A DNA stretch of 64,000 nucleotides from Euwallacea fornicatus (GCF_040115645.1 NC_089553.1:4898001-4962000), one strand, 5' to 3'; shown: positions 27,501 through 40,300, counted from the first letter of the stretch. The notes: generated from the sequence alone by a model not told the origin. Made by a program: numbers and translations.

Positions 27501-27724
27501 AAATTATTATTGGGTAAATTATCGTTTCGGGCATCCCCTTTGAGGACAAGGTTTACTTATAATACAGGTATTTTGCTTTATTTTTTGTTTTATGTTTCCC
27601 CTCTTGTTTTATGATTAACACGTTTACTGTTCGATCATCGTGTGCCCCCTGTACACGTTGTAAGTACGTATCACCAGTTCGTGTGTATATACACGAACCA
27701 CTTGAATTATATGAGAATTTAACA
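24584..27724. other. Intergenic region after the TPRG1-like gene
   Basis: About 3.1 kb of AT-rich DNA. It should contain the 3' UTR of the preceding gene. An isolated transposon-end motif CACCCTGTATA sits at about 26154-26164 without a partner. A near-perfect 22-base palindrome (GTTCGTGT-GTATATAC-ACGAAC) lies at about 27678-27699, just before the large inverted repeat. No coding frame was recognised. Confidence 0.5.
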
Positions 27725-28665
27725 TAATTTGGGTTTTAAGATATTTTTAAAAGACATGATTTTTCTATTTTACATATTCTTATTTTCTGTTGTTAACATT
27801 GAACCTAAACCAAAGTCGATGGCATTTTTTTGCAGCAACGTTTAATGCCCTTAAATCTGATGTTCCTAGTTTTTTAATCCGACGTTTTGTCTTTACAAAA
27901 CCTCTTTCAACTTAATATTTTTAAACACGGTCCGAATATTCTAAGCACAGACGCTGAAAGCCTTTTTTATTCAGAATTCAACGGTGTATAATGTCTTATG
28001 GTTTAATTGCGTTTTAGTCTTTTTGTGGTTTTAATCAAAAAAATTCCTATTACGGACCGGTATATAGTTTTTATTTTCATTGATTATTAATAGGACAAAA
28101 ACTGAGAGGATTAGTTGCGAATATTACTCCATAAATGTTGGCAAGGTTGTTAGAATCGACAGTTAGAAGGCGTTATTTGTACTTGGAAAGTAATGAAATT
28201 TTTTTCACACATATGCTCTGAATTTATTTATTTTGTTAATATCCGTGTGTTGTTACCTTTTTTTAATTTTTATGTCTTCTATTACTAATAATTAAAAATA
28301 AAAACTATGTATAGAAAGAAATCCTAAATAAGAATTTTATTGATTACGGCCGAAAAAAAGGCTAAAAAGCAATTAAATCATGAAGTGTTATACATCTTTA
28401 AATTCGGAATAAAAAGGGCTTCCAGAATCTAATGTTAGAATATTCGAACCGTATTAAAAAAAAATTAAGTTGGTGATGGTTTCGCAAAAACAAAATGTTG
28501 GATTAAAAAACTAAAGACACTATGTTCAAGGGCATTACAATTTGCTGTGGAGAAATGTTATTGATTTAGGTCTGGGTCCAATATTACCGTCAGAAAAAAA
28601 TAATATGCGACATTAAAAAATCAAATTTTTCCAAAATATTTGAAAAACTAAAAAATGTTTCGGCG
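27725..28665. repeat. Long imperfect inverted repeat, arms of about 370 bp around a loop of about 180 bp
   Basis: The left arm (about 27725-28095) and the reverse complement of the right arm (about 28275-28665) line up block by block. Shared blocks include ATGCCCTT near the outer third, AGTTTTTTAATCC, ACGGT(C/T)CGAATATTCTAA, GTTTTTATTTT and others. By eye the arms agree at roughly 70%, with small indels. No transposase was seen in the loop and no clear target duplication at the outer ends. It could be an old foldback-type or long-TIR transposon, or a locus transcribed as a long hairpin RNA. It ends about 370 bases before the klhl10 start codon. Confidence 0.75.
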
Positions 28666-29033
28666 ATTTGTAAATGCCATTTTCTTAGACCTTCAATTGT
28701 CCAACTTTTCTCCCATTCAACTAAATCTGTATATCTTAAAATTTCCAAGATCCGCCTGGTGAACTATCTTGTCGCGGATACAGTACATTTAGAAATTGTT
28801 TTTAGTTTAATTGTCAATCTAAAAATTTGATACAAAATTTTCAACATTTAGAATTTTCCGTACGAACCTACATCTACCTGAATAGAACCAGAATACCTTT
28901 ATGTCCATTCATCACTTGACTAACACTTGACATCTCACCCTCACTTTTCTGGTAATCATCTACACTTTGACTAAATTTTTTGTGTTTTTTTTCTGTTGCT
29001 AAAATTTACTACAATCTGGCCCGTGAAAATGAA
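28666..29033 (+). promoter_or_regulatory. Presumed promoter/5' UTR region of klhl10
   Basis: About 370 bases between the inverted repeat and the klhl10 ATG. I see no TATA box that can be trusted in this AT-rich DNA. An out-of-frame ATG at 29029-29031 lies five bases before the chosen start and would be met first by a scanning ribosome. An upstream non-coding exon cannot be excluded. Confidence 0.3.
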
Positions 29034-32000
29034 ATGGGAGAAGCGAATCTCACCGTTGGTAAGCCCATGGAATTAGGATCTGGACGATGCATGAGTATTC
29101 AGGCTATGCAAGCCCTTTTCGAATTAAAGGAAAACAACCAGTTATGTGACGCAACGATTGTACTTGATGATGGATCTGAAATTCCAGTCCATAGAGCTAT
29201 ATTGTGTGCTTGCAGTGCCTACTTTAGGTATTTATCCCAAATAATACAATAACGGATTCATGAGGCGTTTCTTGTAGAGCCCTTTTCACCACTACTTTAC
29301 ATAACAAGGAAAAGAACCAGGTGCATTTGCCAGGAGTTTCGTCGGATATGTTACGGACTTTGTTGGTCTACGTATATTTGAGAAAATTAAATCTAGATGA
29401 TGACAACGTTTACTCGATTCTCATAGCTGCGGATTATCTGAGCATCTTGGGTGCGTTGGAGTTATGCTGCAAATACCTAGAAACCATCTTAAAACCTGCG
29501 AACAGCATAAGCATTTTGACTTTTGCTCGATCCCACTTTTGCCGAGATCTGGCTGTTATTTGCTGGACATATATCATGAAGAACTTTGGCCAAATAGCCG
29601 CACAAAGTAATGAAATACTTTCCCTCTCATTGAGGGAGTTGCAAGAAATTATTAATGCCGACGATCTGAATGTTAAAAGTGAAGAGACTGTTTGGGAAAT
29701 GATTTTGAGGTAGGTTCTTGCTTCAGGATTCATACCCAACACTGTTGCGTTAATTAAAGGTGGATCGATTTTTCTACTGAAGAGAGGAAAGGCCACATTG
29801 TAGATCTAATGAAGTGTATTCGCTTGGGGCTATTAGACACCCAGTTTTTCTTGGAGAAAGTTAAAGACCATCCATATGTGACAGGCTGCGAGGCCAGCAG
29901 GCCGATGATCATTGACACCTTGAAGTTCTTGTATGACTTAGAAATGATCAGTCACAGGTAGAGAATCGAACTGGCATTCGGAGGGTTTACTACAGCAGAC
30001 CAATCCGGCTTCTAGTAACTTACTAAGCGGCTCCAAATTCTTACTAATTTGGTCTCCCAGGGATGGTGAAGTGGTAACTCCGGAAATCGCCAGGCCCCGA
30101 GTTCCCCATGAAATTTTATTCGCCATCGGGGGCTGGAGTGGTGGTTCTCCTACCAATTTTATCGAAACGTATGATACTAGGGCCGATAGATGGGTCAAAG
30201 TAGAGGAAGTCGATCCTACCGGGCCAAGAGCATACCATGGCACTGCTGTGGTCGGATTCAACATTTACGTCATTGGTGGATTTGATGGTAATGATTCCAA
30301 AGGCTTCTGAAATTGTAGAAAATATATTTTTTATTCTCGAGGAATGGACTACTTCAATTCATGTAGATGTTTCGATGCTGTTCTGAAGACCTGGAGAGAA
30401 ATTGCGCCCATGCACGCCAGGAGGTGCTATGTGAGTACCGCGGTTTTGGACAACCAAATTTACGCCATGGGCGGGTACGATGGGCATCACAGACAAAATA
30501 CAGCTGAGAAATACGACTATAAAACCAACCAATGGACCTTGATCGCACCCATGAACATGCAGAGGTCTGATGCCAGCGCTTGTACTCTGGATGGTACAAA
30601 TTTTTATTTTATTTTACTCGAATTTCTAACCACAGCTAAAATATTAGGGAAAATTTATATTACTGGAGGATTCAATGGGCAAGAGTGCATGCACTCAGCA
30701 GAAGTTTATGACCCAGAACTGAACCAGTGGTCACTAATAGCTCCCATGCGATCTAGAAGATCGGGGGTGTCGTGTATAGCCTACCACGATCAAGTGTATG
30801 TTATTGGGGGATTTAATGGTATATCCAGGTTAGTACGTGGTAGAATGCTCTATTATTGGCTAATGTGAAGAACATTCAGAATGTGTAGCGGGGAAAAGTA
30901 CAACCCTCAAAACAATGTTTGGACAGGCATTCCTGACATGTATAATCCCAGAAGTAATTTTGCAATTGAAGTTATTGACGACATGATTTTTGCCATTGGA
31001 GGCTTTAATGGTGAGTTTCTTAACCTTCGATTATGCTACTTTATTATCAGACTTTCTCTACATGAGCCTTGAGGTTAAAAGCACCTTATTACACTTCAAT
31101 TCATTAAAAATTAAATTTTCTCAATTAATCGGATATTTCACTGAAGCTACTCCAAGGGTTGATAAATATTTAAGGAGACACGAGAGGCGCGTTAAAGGGA
31201 GGTGCCAGATTAAAATTTGAAGGTGGTTTTCAACCTGCAAATATAATCTTTCAAGCATATTTAAGATTAGACGAAGACATGTTTATTGTAGGTGTGACGA
31301 CAATTTACCATGTTGAGTGCTTTGATGAGAAAACCAACGAATGGTATGAGGCCACAGACATGAATATTTATAGATCTGCACTATCGGCATGCGTCATAGA
31401 TGGTCTTCCTAATGTTCAAGATTACATTCATAAGCACAGAGATCGATTGATGGAGGAGAAACGGCAAAAAATGATTGCGCTTGAAAATCAGCGAAATATG
31501 GCGGGTATTGTCAACAGCAATAATAACAATTCACAGGTAGGTTTTCTGGTTGGAGCTGCAACGAGAATACGAGTGATCGGGATTGCAGTAGTAGTTTTCC
31601 AATATAATCAGGGTAAAGGATTGAAATCTGCTTTAGATTTCAAAAGATTTTAGGTAAAACTAAGCCAACCTCAAACTCAACTAAAAATATAAATCTTAAC
31701 ACAAATCGATTTAGTTCAATGTCAATGAGTCTAAATATTATTGAAATTTTCAAAAACATTATAACTCTACGAAAATGTGTTGTTTAAGAATATCCAAAAA
31801 CTCTATCATTCCAACGAACTGGTTTATACTATTTTCTCATAAAGGAATGATTCGATATAAGTAAACAAAAATCCCTACACCCTGTATGAATGTTATTTAA
31901 AAATTAACCCTGTTTAACTGCCCCATCTCCGTCCCCTCTCTCCTCTCCCCTCTCCTTTCTCCTCACTCCCCTCCCTCCTCTGCTTTCTACCTATTCCCCT

Positions 32001-32602
32001 CTTGCCCCCCCCTCCTTTCCCAACAATACACCACCCTAAATCAAATTTATAAAGAGTGTTACAAAATGTTGTTTCGGAAAAATCAAAGACTGATCCAAAA
32101 ACTTAAAGTAAAGATTCCTTAAGCATTAATCCGCAACCGATTCGCTATTAAAATACCTACAAGAAGTTTTAATTTTAAATTGTTTCGCAAACTTTTCTTT
32201 TCAGTTACTGTAAATTTTACAATATATCTAAGAAAAGGAAATTAAAAGTATTACGTATGATACGATGGTGTGGATTAAATACCTTTAAGTCTTTGACGCT
32301 TGCACTTAATGGTTAATTACCTTTAAGTGAAGGAGCATTGTTATTAAGATTTTTTTTTAATTTATGGGCTAAATATCTGCTAATCAATTTCTTCTATTGA
32401 ATTTTAGGAAAACAATGCCGCTGTTGTTAATATTAATATGCAACAGTTTAACATACTTCAACAGCTGAACGCCAACCTTAATCCAGCCCTGCCTCCTGAC
32501 GCGCAACCCGCCCAAGTACCACCCAACAACCCCGTTCCCAACCCGAATCCCCAACCCATGGACATCGACGACCACAATGAAGACAATGCAGATATACAAT
32601 AA
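29034..32602 (+). CDS. klhl10: Kelch-like protein 10 (BTB-BACK-Kelch adaptor of Cullin-3 ubiquitin ligase)
   Basis: Nine exons: 29034-29227, 29278-29709, 29760-29957, 30061-30287, 30342-30593, 30648-30828, 30880-31010, 31292-31536, 32408-32602; 684 residues, all phases consistent. The BTB domain (about 30-130: LCDATIVLDDG, HRAILCACSAYFRALF) binds Cul3. BACK (about 135-270) follows. Six Kelch repeats run from about 290 to 575, each with a GG-containing blade (IGGWSGGSPTNFIE, MGGYDGHH, TGGFNGQE). The wording of the blades (APMHARRCYVS, MNIYRSALSACV) is that of KLHL10 rather than other KLHL proteins. The C-terminal 100 residues are Asn/Gln/Pro-rich and species-specific. The family is testis-specific; in Drosophila the orthologue recruits substrates needed for caspase activation during spermatid individualisation. 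The start at 29034 is the first in-frame ATG in this exon. The last intron contains a pyrimidine tract. Confidence 0.92.
31917..32030 (+). repeat. C/T-rich (polypyrimidine) tract in the last klhl10 intron
   Basis: About 110 bases, almost only C and T on the plus strand and strikingly GC-rich for this region, made of runs such as CCCCTCTC and CTCCTCACTCCCC. It is 380 bases from the next acceptor, too far to be its normal pyrimidine tract. Mirror-symmetric stretches could form triplex DNA. It could equally be a simple expanded repeat. Confidence 0.7.
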
Positions 32603-34434
32603 TAGACTTTTATGTTGCTAAAGAAAGTATTTGTGCAGTCTAACTTCTCAAGAGGTTTGTTTACTCATTACATCACGTTAGTAATTGAAATTCTACTTAT
32701 TTATATAAATTACTGATTTCATAAAAATTACATTAATTAACGTAAATCGGGATTTATTATGTTGTAAGTTGTGACCAGAGAGGAATAGCGCTAGAATGCT
32801 CATCAGGAAAACTTCTTTGATACTTCGCACCTGTTGTCTACTAGATGTAACACTGATAGTAAATGGTCTTTCTATTGAGTCTACGGTGGAGCGATCCCAA
32901 AAGAAAAAACCATCAGGGTTTAAGGAACATGTTAAATAGTCCGTGATACTCTTGTATTATTATTTTTATTAATATAATCATTTTCATGTATATGCTACCA
33001 ACACAAACAACGAATTTTTCTGCATTTCTTCGACCTATCGTGTAGGCCTTCCTGTTAGCGGCGCATCTCCTGGGGCACGTCACACGTCCCCTGAGAAAGA
33101 GGGGCGCAAAATTGAATATCAACTTTTTGTAATAGCATATTGGCTCATTTTCCAAGCAACCTTCCCCTGTACATTCAACAGGTAATCCTGGTTCTTGTGC
33201 CTCACAGAGTGTTCAACAAGTAAGTAGTAAATGTATAATTCTGAGTGTAAATGTCGTGTAACGTGAAGTTTGCAGGTATGAGAGGGTGTGGGCAATAAAC
33301 CAAATTAAGATTTTAATGCCTCCAAAAGCTTGTATTTGATTTCATTAACCATAGTTGTAGTTATTGAAAAATTTCTACGCACAAAATAAGGTCTATCTGA
33401 TATGTTGTAAAAAAACACGCCCATGCTTGACTATGGTTGAGGATTAAATTTGAGATGGTCTTTATGACCCATATACTCTCCGGACGTATCTCCTTGCGAT
33501 TTTAGTCCTTCGTTTGTTTAAACAATTAGTTTATTATGATATAGGTTAGAATTTTTTACACTCAAATTATCTTTCAATTTTTACAAGTATGAGAATAATC
33601 AAATTATGTTCTCAACAGCCTTTAACAACAACTGGAAAAAGATTGCTCTGTTATATTGATGATGTTTTGAATGAATGTATAGTTTCAGTTTAAAAAATAA
33701 TTTTTTTAAAATTATATTTCGGGTAATAATAAATTATTGTTTATTAAAAGTTTACTGGATAATTTATAAGGCAATAAAGAAAGTGGGTATTATAACATAT
33801 TACAGGGTTCTATTCAATTTAAAAAGCATTTGTGCACTGAAAGCAATTTTCACTGGAGCACATCTAAGCCCATCTTGACTAGAAAAATATTTAAAGGACG
33901 TTCATTTTCATTAATTTTAAAGCTCTATGTATAAATTTATATTACACTTACATACAGTTCCCGGATAAATAATACTCCCCTTTCTGTTTTTTAACCATAA
34001 GAAATAATTTCCCAATATTTGGAGTTCTAAAGTAACATCAAGTTATACATATTTTAGAACGAATTCTTTCTTTAAAATTTTCAATTTAATTTGGCTTCGT
34101 AAAGTAAACTTCATTCTGAAGATGTACCCAAAAGAAAAATCGAATGAACTAAGTTAGGGCAGTCTTACTGGCCACTGGATTCGTTCTCGCCTTCTAATCC
34201 GCCTATTGGGAAAACTGACATTATTGATTGATGATCTATCATTACTCAAAATTTAATTGTAACCAAACGATTTTGAACCAATTTCACAAATTCTTTATCC
34301 TTTACACGATTATGAGTCTTTTCTTAAATGATAAGGAAAAATTAAGGAAATAAAAATTAAAAAATTGATTGCGTCATATCTAATACATATTTATTGTTCT
34401 CCTGTGTTTACGAGATTATATTACTGCTCCAGGA
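32603..34434. other. Intergenic: klhl10 3' UTR and GPB5 upstream region
   Basis: About 1.8 kb without a recognisable gene. AATAAA at 33294-33299 is a candidate klhl10 poly(A) signal, about 690 bases after the stop. Just before the GPB5 ATG is ATTACTGCTCCAG at about 34420-34432, which looks like a splice acceptor and suggests a non-coding first exon of GPB5 further upstream. Confidence 0.45.
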
Positions 34435-35610
34435 ATGTTTTTCCAACTCTTATTCTTCTTCCTCTACATTTCGTCAATCGTCAGCACCCAGAAGATCATT
34501 GAGGCTGCGTCATTCGAAGACTTCCATGAAAATTCCACTTTAAAATGTCACAAACGACTATACAATTACAGGGTGTCCCAAATTGACAAGAATGGGAAAG
34601 AGTGCTGGGATGTCTTGAGCGTAATGGCTTGTTGGGGCCGATGTGATTCAAATGAGGTAAAAACTAAATACCTTTTTTCTGTATTTCATTAAAATTTTTG
34701 TTAAAGTTAACATACTTGTAAATTTTGATGACGTCATCAAGGCACTAGTACGTGAAGGTGTTAAGTTAAAAAATAGGCGCAACTTTAATATCAAAAACGA
34801 AAAGGATAAATAATCAAAATAAAGAAGGAGAAGAGTTTCAGGTAACAAATGAGAAATTAGGCGCAAGAATATAAAAAATAATGCAACTATTTAGCGCTAT
34901 TGAGTAAAAGGCAAAAAACCAAAGTAAGGAAAAATTTAAAGTAAAAACAAACTGATGCTTAATTTGCAACAAATAACCAAATTATTGTAAAAACAGGGAC
35001 CAAAGAAGGACTTCAGTATTAATAATTAATTTTTGATATGAAAGTAAATACTACTAATGAATATTTAAATTACAGTAAAAAAAAACTGAAACACAGGTCT
35101 CCATCCACGACAAGAAGAATTATTATTTTCACACTTCAAGCTAACGGAACTCCGTTCATCAACGTGCAACATTTCAAATCAATACCTTATTTTACACTAC
35201 TCCATTTTTGTCTAACTTTATATTTTATTACCTCTTCAGTTTTATTGAATCGTGCACCAAAGTGCTACTTCTCATTCCAGATAGCCGATTTCCGATTCCC
35301 ATACAAGAAGTCCGTCCATCCAGTTTGTGTGCATTATGGGAGGAATAAAGCATTCGTGATTTTGAGAAATTGTGAGGAAGGAGCTCTCCCGTCGGCCTCA
35401 AGGTTTGACTATGCTTTACCAGCTCTATCTTATTAAGAATTTACAATATCCCTCAGATACGAGTATTATGAAGCGGCCGACTGCAAGTGCCAACAATGCT
35501 CATCCTTAGATACCAGTTGCGAGGGGCAAAGATACAGATCACAAAGATCACAATCTGGTTCAGAAGGTGGTTTCAAGAGAATCATTCGAGGTCCCGAAGA
35601 ATATTATTAA
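34435..35610 (+). CDS. Gpb5: Glycoprotein hormone beta-5 (GPB5), thyrostimulin-like beta subunit
   Basis: Three exons: 34435-34656, 35281-35402, 35457-35610; 165 residues, phases consistent. Residues 1-19 are a hydrophobic signal peptide (MFFQLLFFFLYISSIVSTQ). The mature part has ten cysteines spaced as in GPB5: LKC, ECW, the ACWGRC core of the cystine knot, PVC, RNC, then the C-terminal DCKCQQC and SCEG. The seat-belt cysteine pair of vertebrate LH/FSH/TSH beta chains is absent, as in GPB5 generally. One N-glycosylation site (NST) lies just before the first Cys. The tail after the last Cys is longer than in vertebrates (about 30 basic and polar residues, including KRIIRG, a possible convertase site). 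Known to pair with GPA2 and act through the LGR1-type receptor. The first exon begins right after an acceptor-like CAG, so the 5' UTR is probably split. Confidence 0.9.
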
Positions 35611-35660
35611 AATTATCTGTATGGGTAAATCTGAGCTTAAGATTGTGTGACGGGGAAGGA

Positions 35661-35680
35661 AATAAATGCTGTGAAATAAA
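35661..35680 (+). other. Poly(A) signals of GPB5
   Basis: Two AATAAA hexamers (35661-35666 and 35675-35680), 50-65 bases after the GPB5 stop codon. Position and tandem arrangement make a short 3' UTR likely. Confidence 0.6.
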
Positions 35681-38600
35681 AATTAGTTTCTTTCTTTTTG
35701 GGGTTAAAGGGCTCGTTTGAGCTAATTATTAAAATTTAATTGCATAGTGAGCATAAGCAAAGTAGAGCCTGAAACGTTATTCCATAAACTCTTTGGTACG
35801 CCTAATGTTTTATCAAGGAAAATAGGTAAACAGAATCGTTTGCCTGTTCATGCATATTCTAGAATCATGAATAATCTATGCTTTAACATTAGTAAGTGTT
35901 TATGAGATACTTAATAAACAAGTGAATTAATAAATTTTCTCCTGCTTGAAATTGTGGGTTGCTATATGATTTTTGTTAGAATGACCTTAGTACTAACATA
36001 AGTAGGAATTTGGTGCATGTTATTTCTAATGCCGGCACTTAAATATAGATCAAATATCTGAAACAGAAATAATTGCTATGAGGGTGAATTTATTGCTCAA
36101 GTAATTGCTTTTTCATGCTTTTAGAGGAATAAAGGATAAAGCGCAATAATTATTGTTTTTGATCTCTAAACCCGTGGGGAGAGTTTAATGAATGAAAAAA
36201 GTTTCGCTTATGTACGCCAAAACGATTTATAAAATACAATATCTCGTATGGAAAATCTCGAAATTTTCGGTTTTTGTTTTATACCCATTTATTCAATCGG
36301 GTGGTCCTATTATGATCCAAACGTAGGCAAAAACCAAGAATATCTACGGCAAGTATGTTGTATCTGCAGGGCGATATCCTGCTAGTGCCAATTGTAGTGC
36401 CCTTTTTGCTGCATTTCAAATAAATCTTGAAGTGTAAGGAGCAGGCAAAAAAAACGAATTTCATGTCTATTATCCTAGACTCTAGGTTGGCTCAGTTGTT
36501 AACATTGGAAAATTTGACCCATGTTTACTACGCTCAAATAATGTTAAGGACCAAAAAAAATAATAATCTGGTTGTTCAACATTCGGATGCTAAGTTAGGT
36601 TAGCTCAGGTTTTTTAGGTCACCAATTTAGATTCTTCATATGTTTACAGGTTAGTCCAATATCTTTAATTTTGTCGTATTTTTTTTAACAAAAGAAAAGT
36701 TATTTTTAAGGATTCATGTGAATTATATAAACATTTTTATTCAAAGCAGCTCAAAAATAAAGAATATGTATTTTTTGTTTTACTTAAAATCTTAATTCAA
36801 CAGCAATTCAAAATTTTTGAATGTAAATACTTCAATATTGATCCTTTATTCTTCTTATAAAAATATATCAATAAAGCACATTAGATTGAAACTAGTATAT
36901 TACTGGATGGGCATATACTGAGGGTTGTCCTCCCCACCGGAGAAGGCGATGAAATTCATATTAAGGGAATAATATGTATTATGTGCGACTACAATACTAC
37001 TATACTTTATCCACGTCGGAAATTGTTTTTATTCCCCACCCTTTTTCTTTTAATTATTAGTAACTTATTAATTTCCAACAACTAAAGGGGTCTGCCAAGT
37101 GCAGTCAATAAAATTTACACCTCTTTGCTATTATAAGTTGATAAATAATATTTACAAGTTCCAGATCTTGCTCATAATAACCCTATGATAAATAATGCGA
37201 ACTCAGGTCTTGGAATTGTGATGAACGGAAGTCGTGTCGTTTATCGGAACATCTTGTACAATCATGTACGAGTAGCTTCTTCTAGTTAATTGCAAAAAAT
37301 AAATTGTCCACTGGAGATGAAATATACTCCAACACCTCTGGTCTCAATTTTTCAAGTTTTAGTTCCCGCCCTTGTTGCGCGAATAAATAACTATTAGTTG
37401 TAGTTTACCTACTTCTCAGCTCAGGTTTATCCCCTACATGCTCCTCCTACGTGTAAGTATGTAATAAGATTATTTCTTTTATATTCTATGCGTTGTATGC
37501 TCCAAATATGAAATATGCAATTCTAAGGCTTTTGCAACTACTTTGTATTACTGAACAGTGAGTGAATGCAAAATCTAATAAAAAAATAAAAGTGAACATA
37601 TATCTTTTCTGCTAGGAAGATGCCTATTTTTACACGTGCATCGAGCTTTTATTTTTTTCTCTAAAGAAAATGTCTGTTTAGTGCCTTTGATGTTTTTTCC
37701 TGGCATTGCTAACATTTTGTTTTGGTAACAAAGTACCGTTCTATGTGACCCAATTTGCCTGGGAAAGCTACTTTCCCAATATGTTTTTCATATGAACTTT
37801 CTAATGACATCTTTCCCGCAGGATTTTAATCAGGAAAACAGATGGATGATACCTTTAATAATTATACCTTTTGGTACCGTAATAGATGAGATGGCTATGG
37901 GGTAGGTGGGACAGGGCAATGCGGAATTATTTCGTTAATTGAACAAATTTGTTACATAATGGGAAGAATTTAAACACGATTACGAAGTGACAAAAAGGCT
38001 CTATTGTTCAATTAATGTTACTTATTAAAGTGTTAAAAATAAGAATATGAAGAATGATCAATCCTTTTTTCAAATATCCCTTCATCTTCATCATTAAACC
38101 CATGGCGAGTTTTTACTCAAGGTTACTTAGTAATTTATTTAGGTAGACACTAATTTTAACGGCTTTTAATTAAATGGATCGGAAAGTTTAAAATTTTTAG
38201 TGATATGCGAAAACGAAGGAACCAATAAAATTATCGAAACATACGTAAAATAGAGTAATAATTAACAAAATTAAGAAAATATATACAGAGAGGACTAAAA
38301 GTTTCGAATAAATTATTTTGAAATTGAAGGAAATATTTTTTATGAGAATGCCGAAACCCATCATATATTGTTTTTAGTTGGGAATTTTTTGACATCACAG
38401 ACCTCAATAAGTATACAGAGTTACTTACGTAGTAAATAAATGTAATTTATATTTTTCTCTCATGGAACCACATATATATTATGACGGTTTTGAGTTCTTT
38501 AAGAAATTCTAGACATATTTCATATAACATACTCATGTCTAAATTGGACGGTTTGCGAGAAAAATAAAAAATAGAAATAACAATAGAACTATTCATATTT

Positions 38601-40034
38601 AAAAAATAACAATATAAACCTCTATAATTTAATGTATTAAATGTTCAGGCTCCGCCCAGTTAACTTCCTGACAATGAGCAAGCTGCAACTCAAATTCTTC
38701 AAAAACTTGTTTTATCATTTGAAGAAGGATTTGAAAATAATATGCTCTTGATTGACTAACGATCAAATTTCATTTTAAGACATTTTCAAAAGCGATACGT
38801 GAATACAGAGGTAATGGTGAGTGTTTATATAAACCCCATAAAAATTAATTATTTAAAAAGAGCTGTCACTAATCATTTCTGAGATGGAGGCTAATCGTTA
38901 GCCGAACAAGAGCACATCACTTCATAAACGTACCTAGCGACTTTTCTCAATAACAATGTAGATCCATATCTCTTGAGGAATTCTTCGAAATCCATTTTTA
39001 GCGAGTTTTAACTGTTTCACTTTTTTCAACGCGTCCATGTGCCGATTTGATGACATCCTAAAATAGGGATTGATCATTAGTTGCTTAGAAGACTACCATA
39101 TCAGCGGCACATCTTGCGATTTTTTCGAACTAAAATTACGAATTTATAGTTTTTAAGGAATTCTTCAAAATTTACTTTTTACGGGCTATAAACATTAAGT
39201 CACCTTCCTTTCTAGTCCTATGTGTTTGCTATGATATTTTTCCAAAATGTGAGATATTTAATCGGTCGAAACCGTACTTTTACTCATATTTCAAATCAAC
39301 CAATTTTTCAATTCTAAATTAATTTTTTGCTTAAATGTTTCGATTATTTGTGATTTATTTGTGACTATTTGTGCTCGATTTTTATAACGTTAAAGGTACA
39401 TAATAATAATAACGTTAAAAATTCCAAACTTGACCTATTTCTCGCAGAAAATAAATCTCCTATTTACTCAACTGGGTTTCGTTTGAAACACATGTGCCAC
39501 AAACTTCGAAAAACCGATTAATAAAAGTGGTTCTCTTTTGTATACCTTTCATTTATTTTAAGCTAAGTTCAACGGTAAAGTACGTTTGGTTAAAATTTGG
39601 TAAGAATAAAATAAACATGGTTTCTTATTTGTGAAGTTGCCCATAGAGTGGATCTAAGGGTGGAGGACACTTGAGACTGGGAAGTATTAAATGTGTCTGA
39701 ACTCAGCTGTGTCTTGCTGGGTTTTGTTGTAGTTTTGTAACTTGGTAAATGTTCAATGTGTAATGATTAGTTTCCATTAATGCCGTGTGCCTTTTATGGG
39801 AATATGTACACAAGAATAAAACCTGGAACATCTGTTATTACTAAATACGCAAAAAGAGCCGAGAAAACTATATAATTTAACTATGAGTGTTTTTTGATAC
39901 TTCCGGTTCATATTAAATACACCATCTAGCAATAATAATTAACTCTTGCAATTTTAGCAAAATACCGCTGCATAACATAGTAGTATCAAAAGGTCCAAGT
40001 TTCAGTAAAAAAACAACATTTATTAAATAAAAAG
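35681..40034. other. Intergenic between GPB5 and GPA2
   Basis: About 4.35 kb of AT-rich DNA between two convergent genes. It contains a diverged duplication near 38.9-39.25 kb (listed separately) and borders a Tc1 relic. No protein-like frame, tRNA or hairpin precursor was recognised. Confidence 0.5.
38930..39250. repeat. Diverged tandem duplication of about 180 bp
   Basis: Two stretches, about 38930-39065 and 39105-39250, share GGAATTCTTC(G/A)AAAT, a following TTTTTA(G/C)GG-like block, an AACTGTTTCAC / AACATTAAGTCAC block and a GTCC(A/T)ATGTG block in the same order. Identity by eye is moderate. Origin unknown; perhaps two copies of an old repeat. Confidence 0.4.
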
Positions 40035-40300
40035 TTAATAATGAATAACATCGCCTCGTACAGCAATGCGAACATTTACTCTTCGCAATATAATTTGTAA
40101 CAATTGGTTAATATTCTCCTTGAGCTATCATTCCATGCTACCTCAAGGTGGCGTGGTAGGTCATCCAAATTACTTTGAGGCTCGATAGGTGATAGGTGCG
40201 GTGACCGTGCAGGCTAAGGCAGTATTTCCAATTGTACTTGTTCCAGGTACCTTCCAGTAATGTTGGCAGCATGCGGCCCTGGATTCTTCTATCGGTAAAG
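40035..40300 (-). pseudogene. Tc1-like transposase relic (C-terminal third)
   Basis: Read on the minus strand from about 40300. The frame gives PHAANITGRYLEQ, then a stop where Trp is expected, then PARSPHLSPIE. That is the NARPHxA...PARSPDLNPIE pattern of Tc1 transposases, with the final catalytic Glu retained. The segment ends in another frame with ILRRVNVRIAVRGDVIHY, matching the usual R-R-x-x-A-x-I-x-A-x-G-G-H-T-x-Y terminus. One stop, one or more frameshifts and loss of the second catalytic Asp show it is dead. No TIRs could be assigned. Confidence 0.75.

Noticed and set aside
34571..34579. CAGGGTGTC resembling a transposon end
   Set aside because: It lies inside the GPB5 coding exon and encodes the expected residues; chance similarity.
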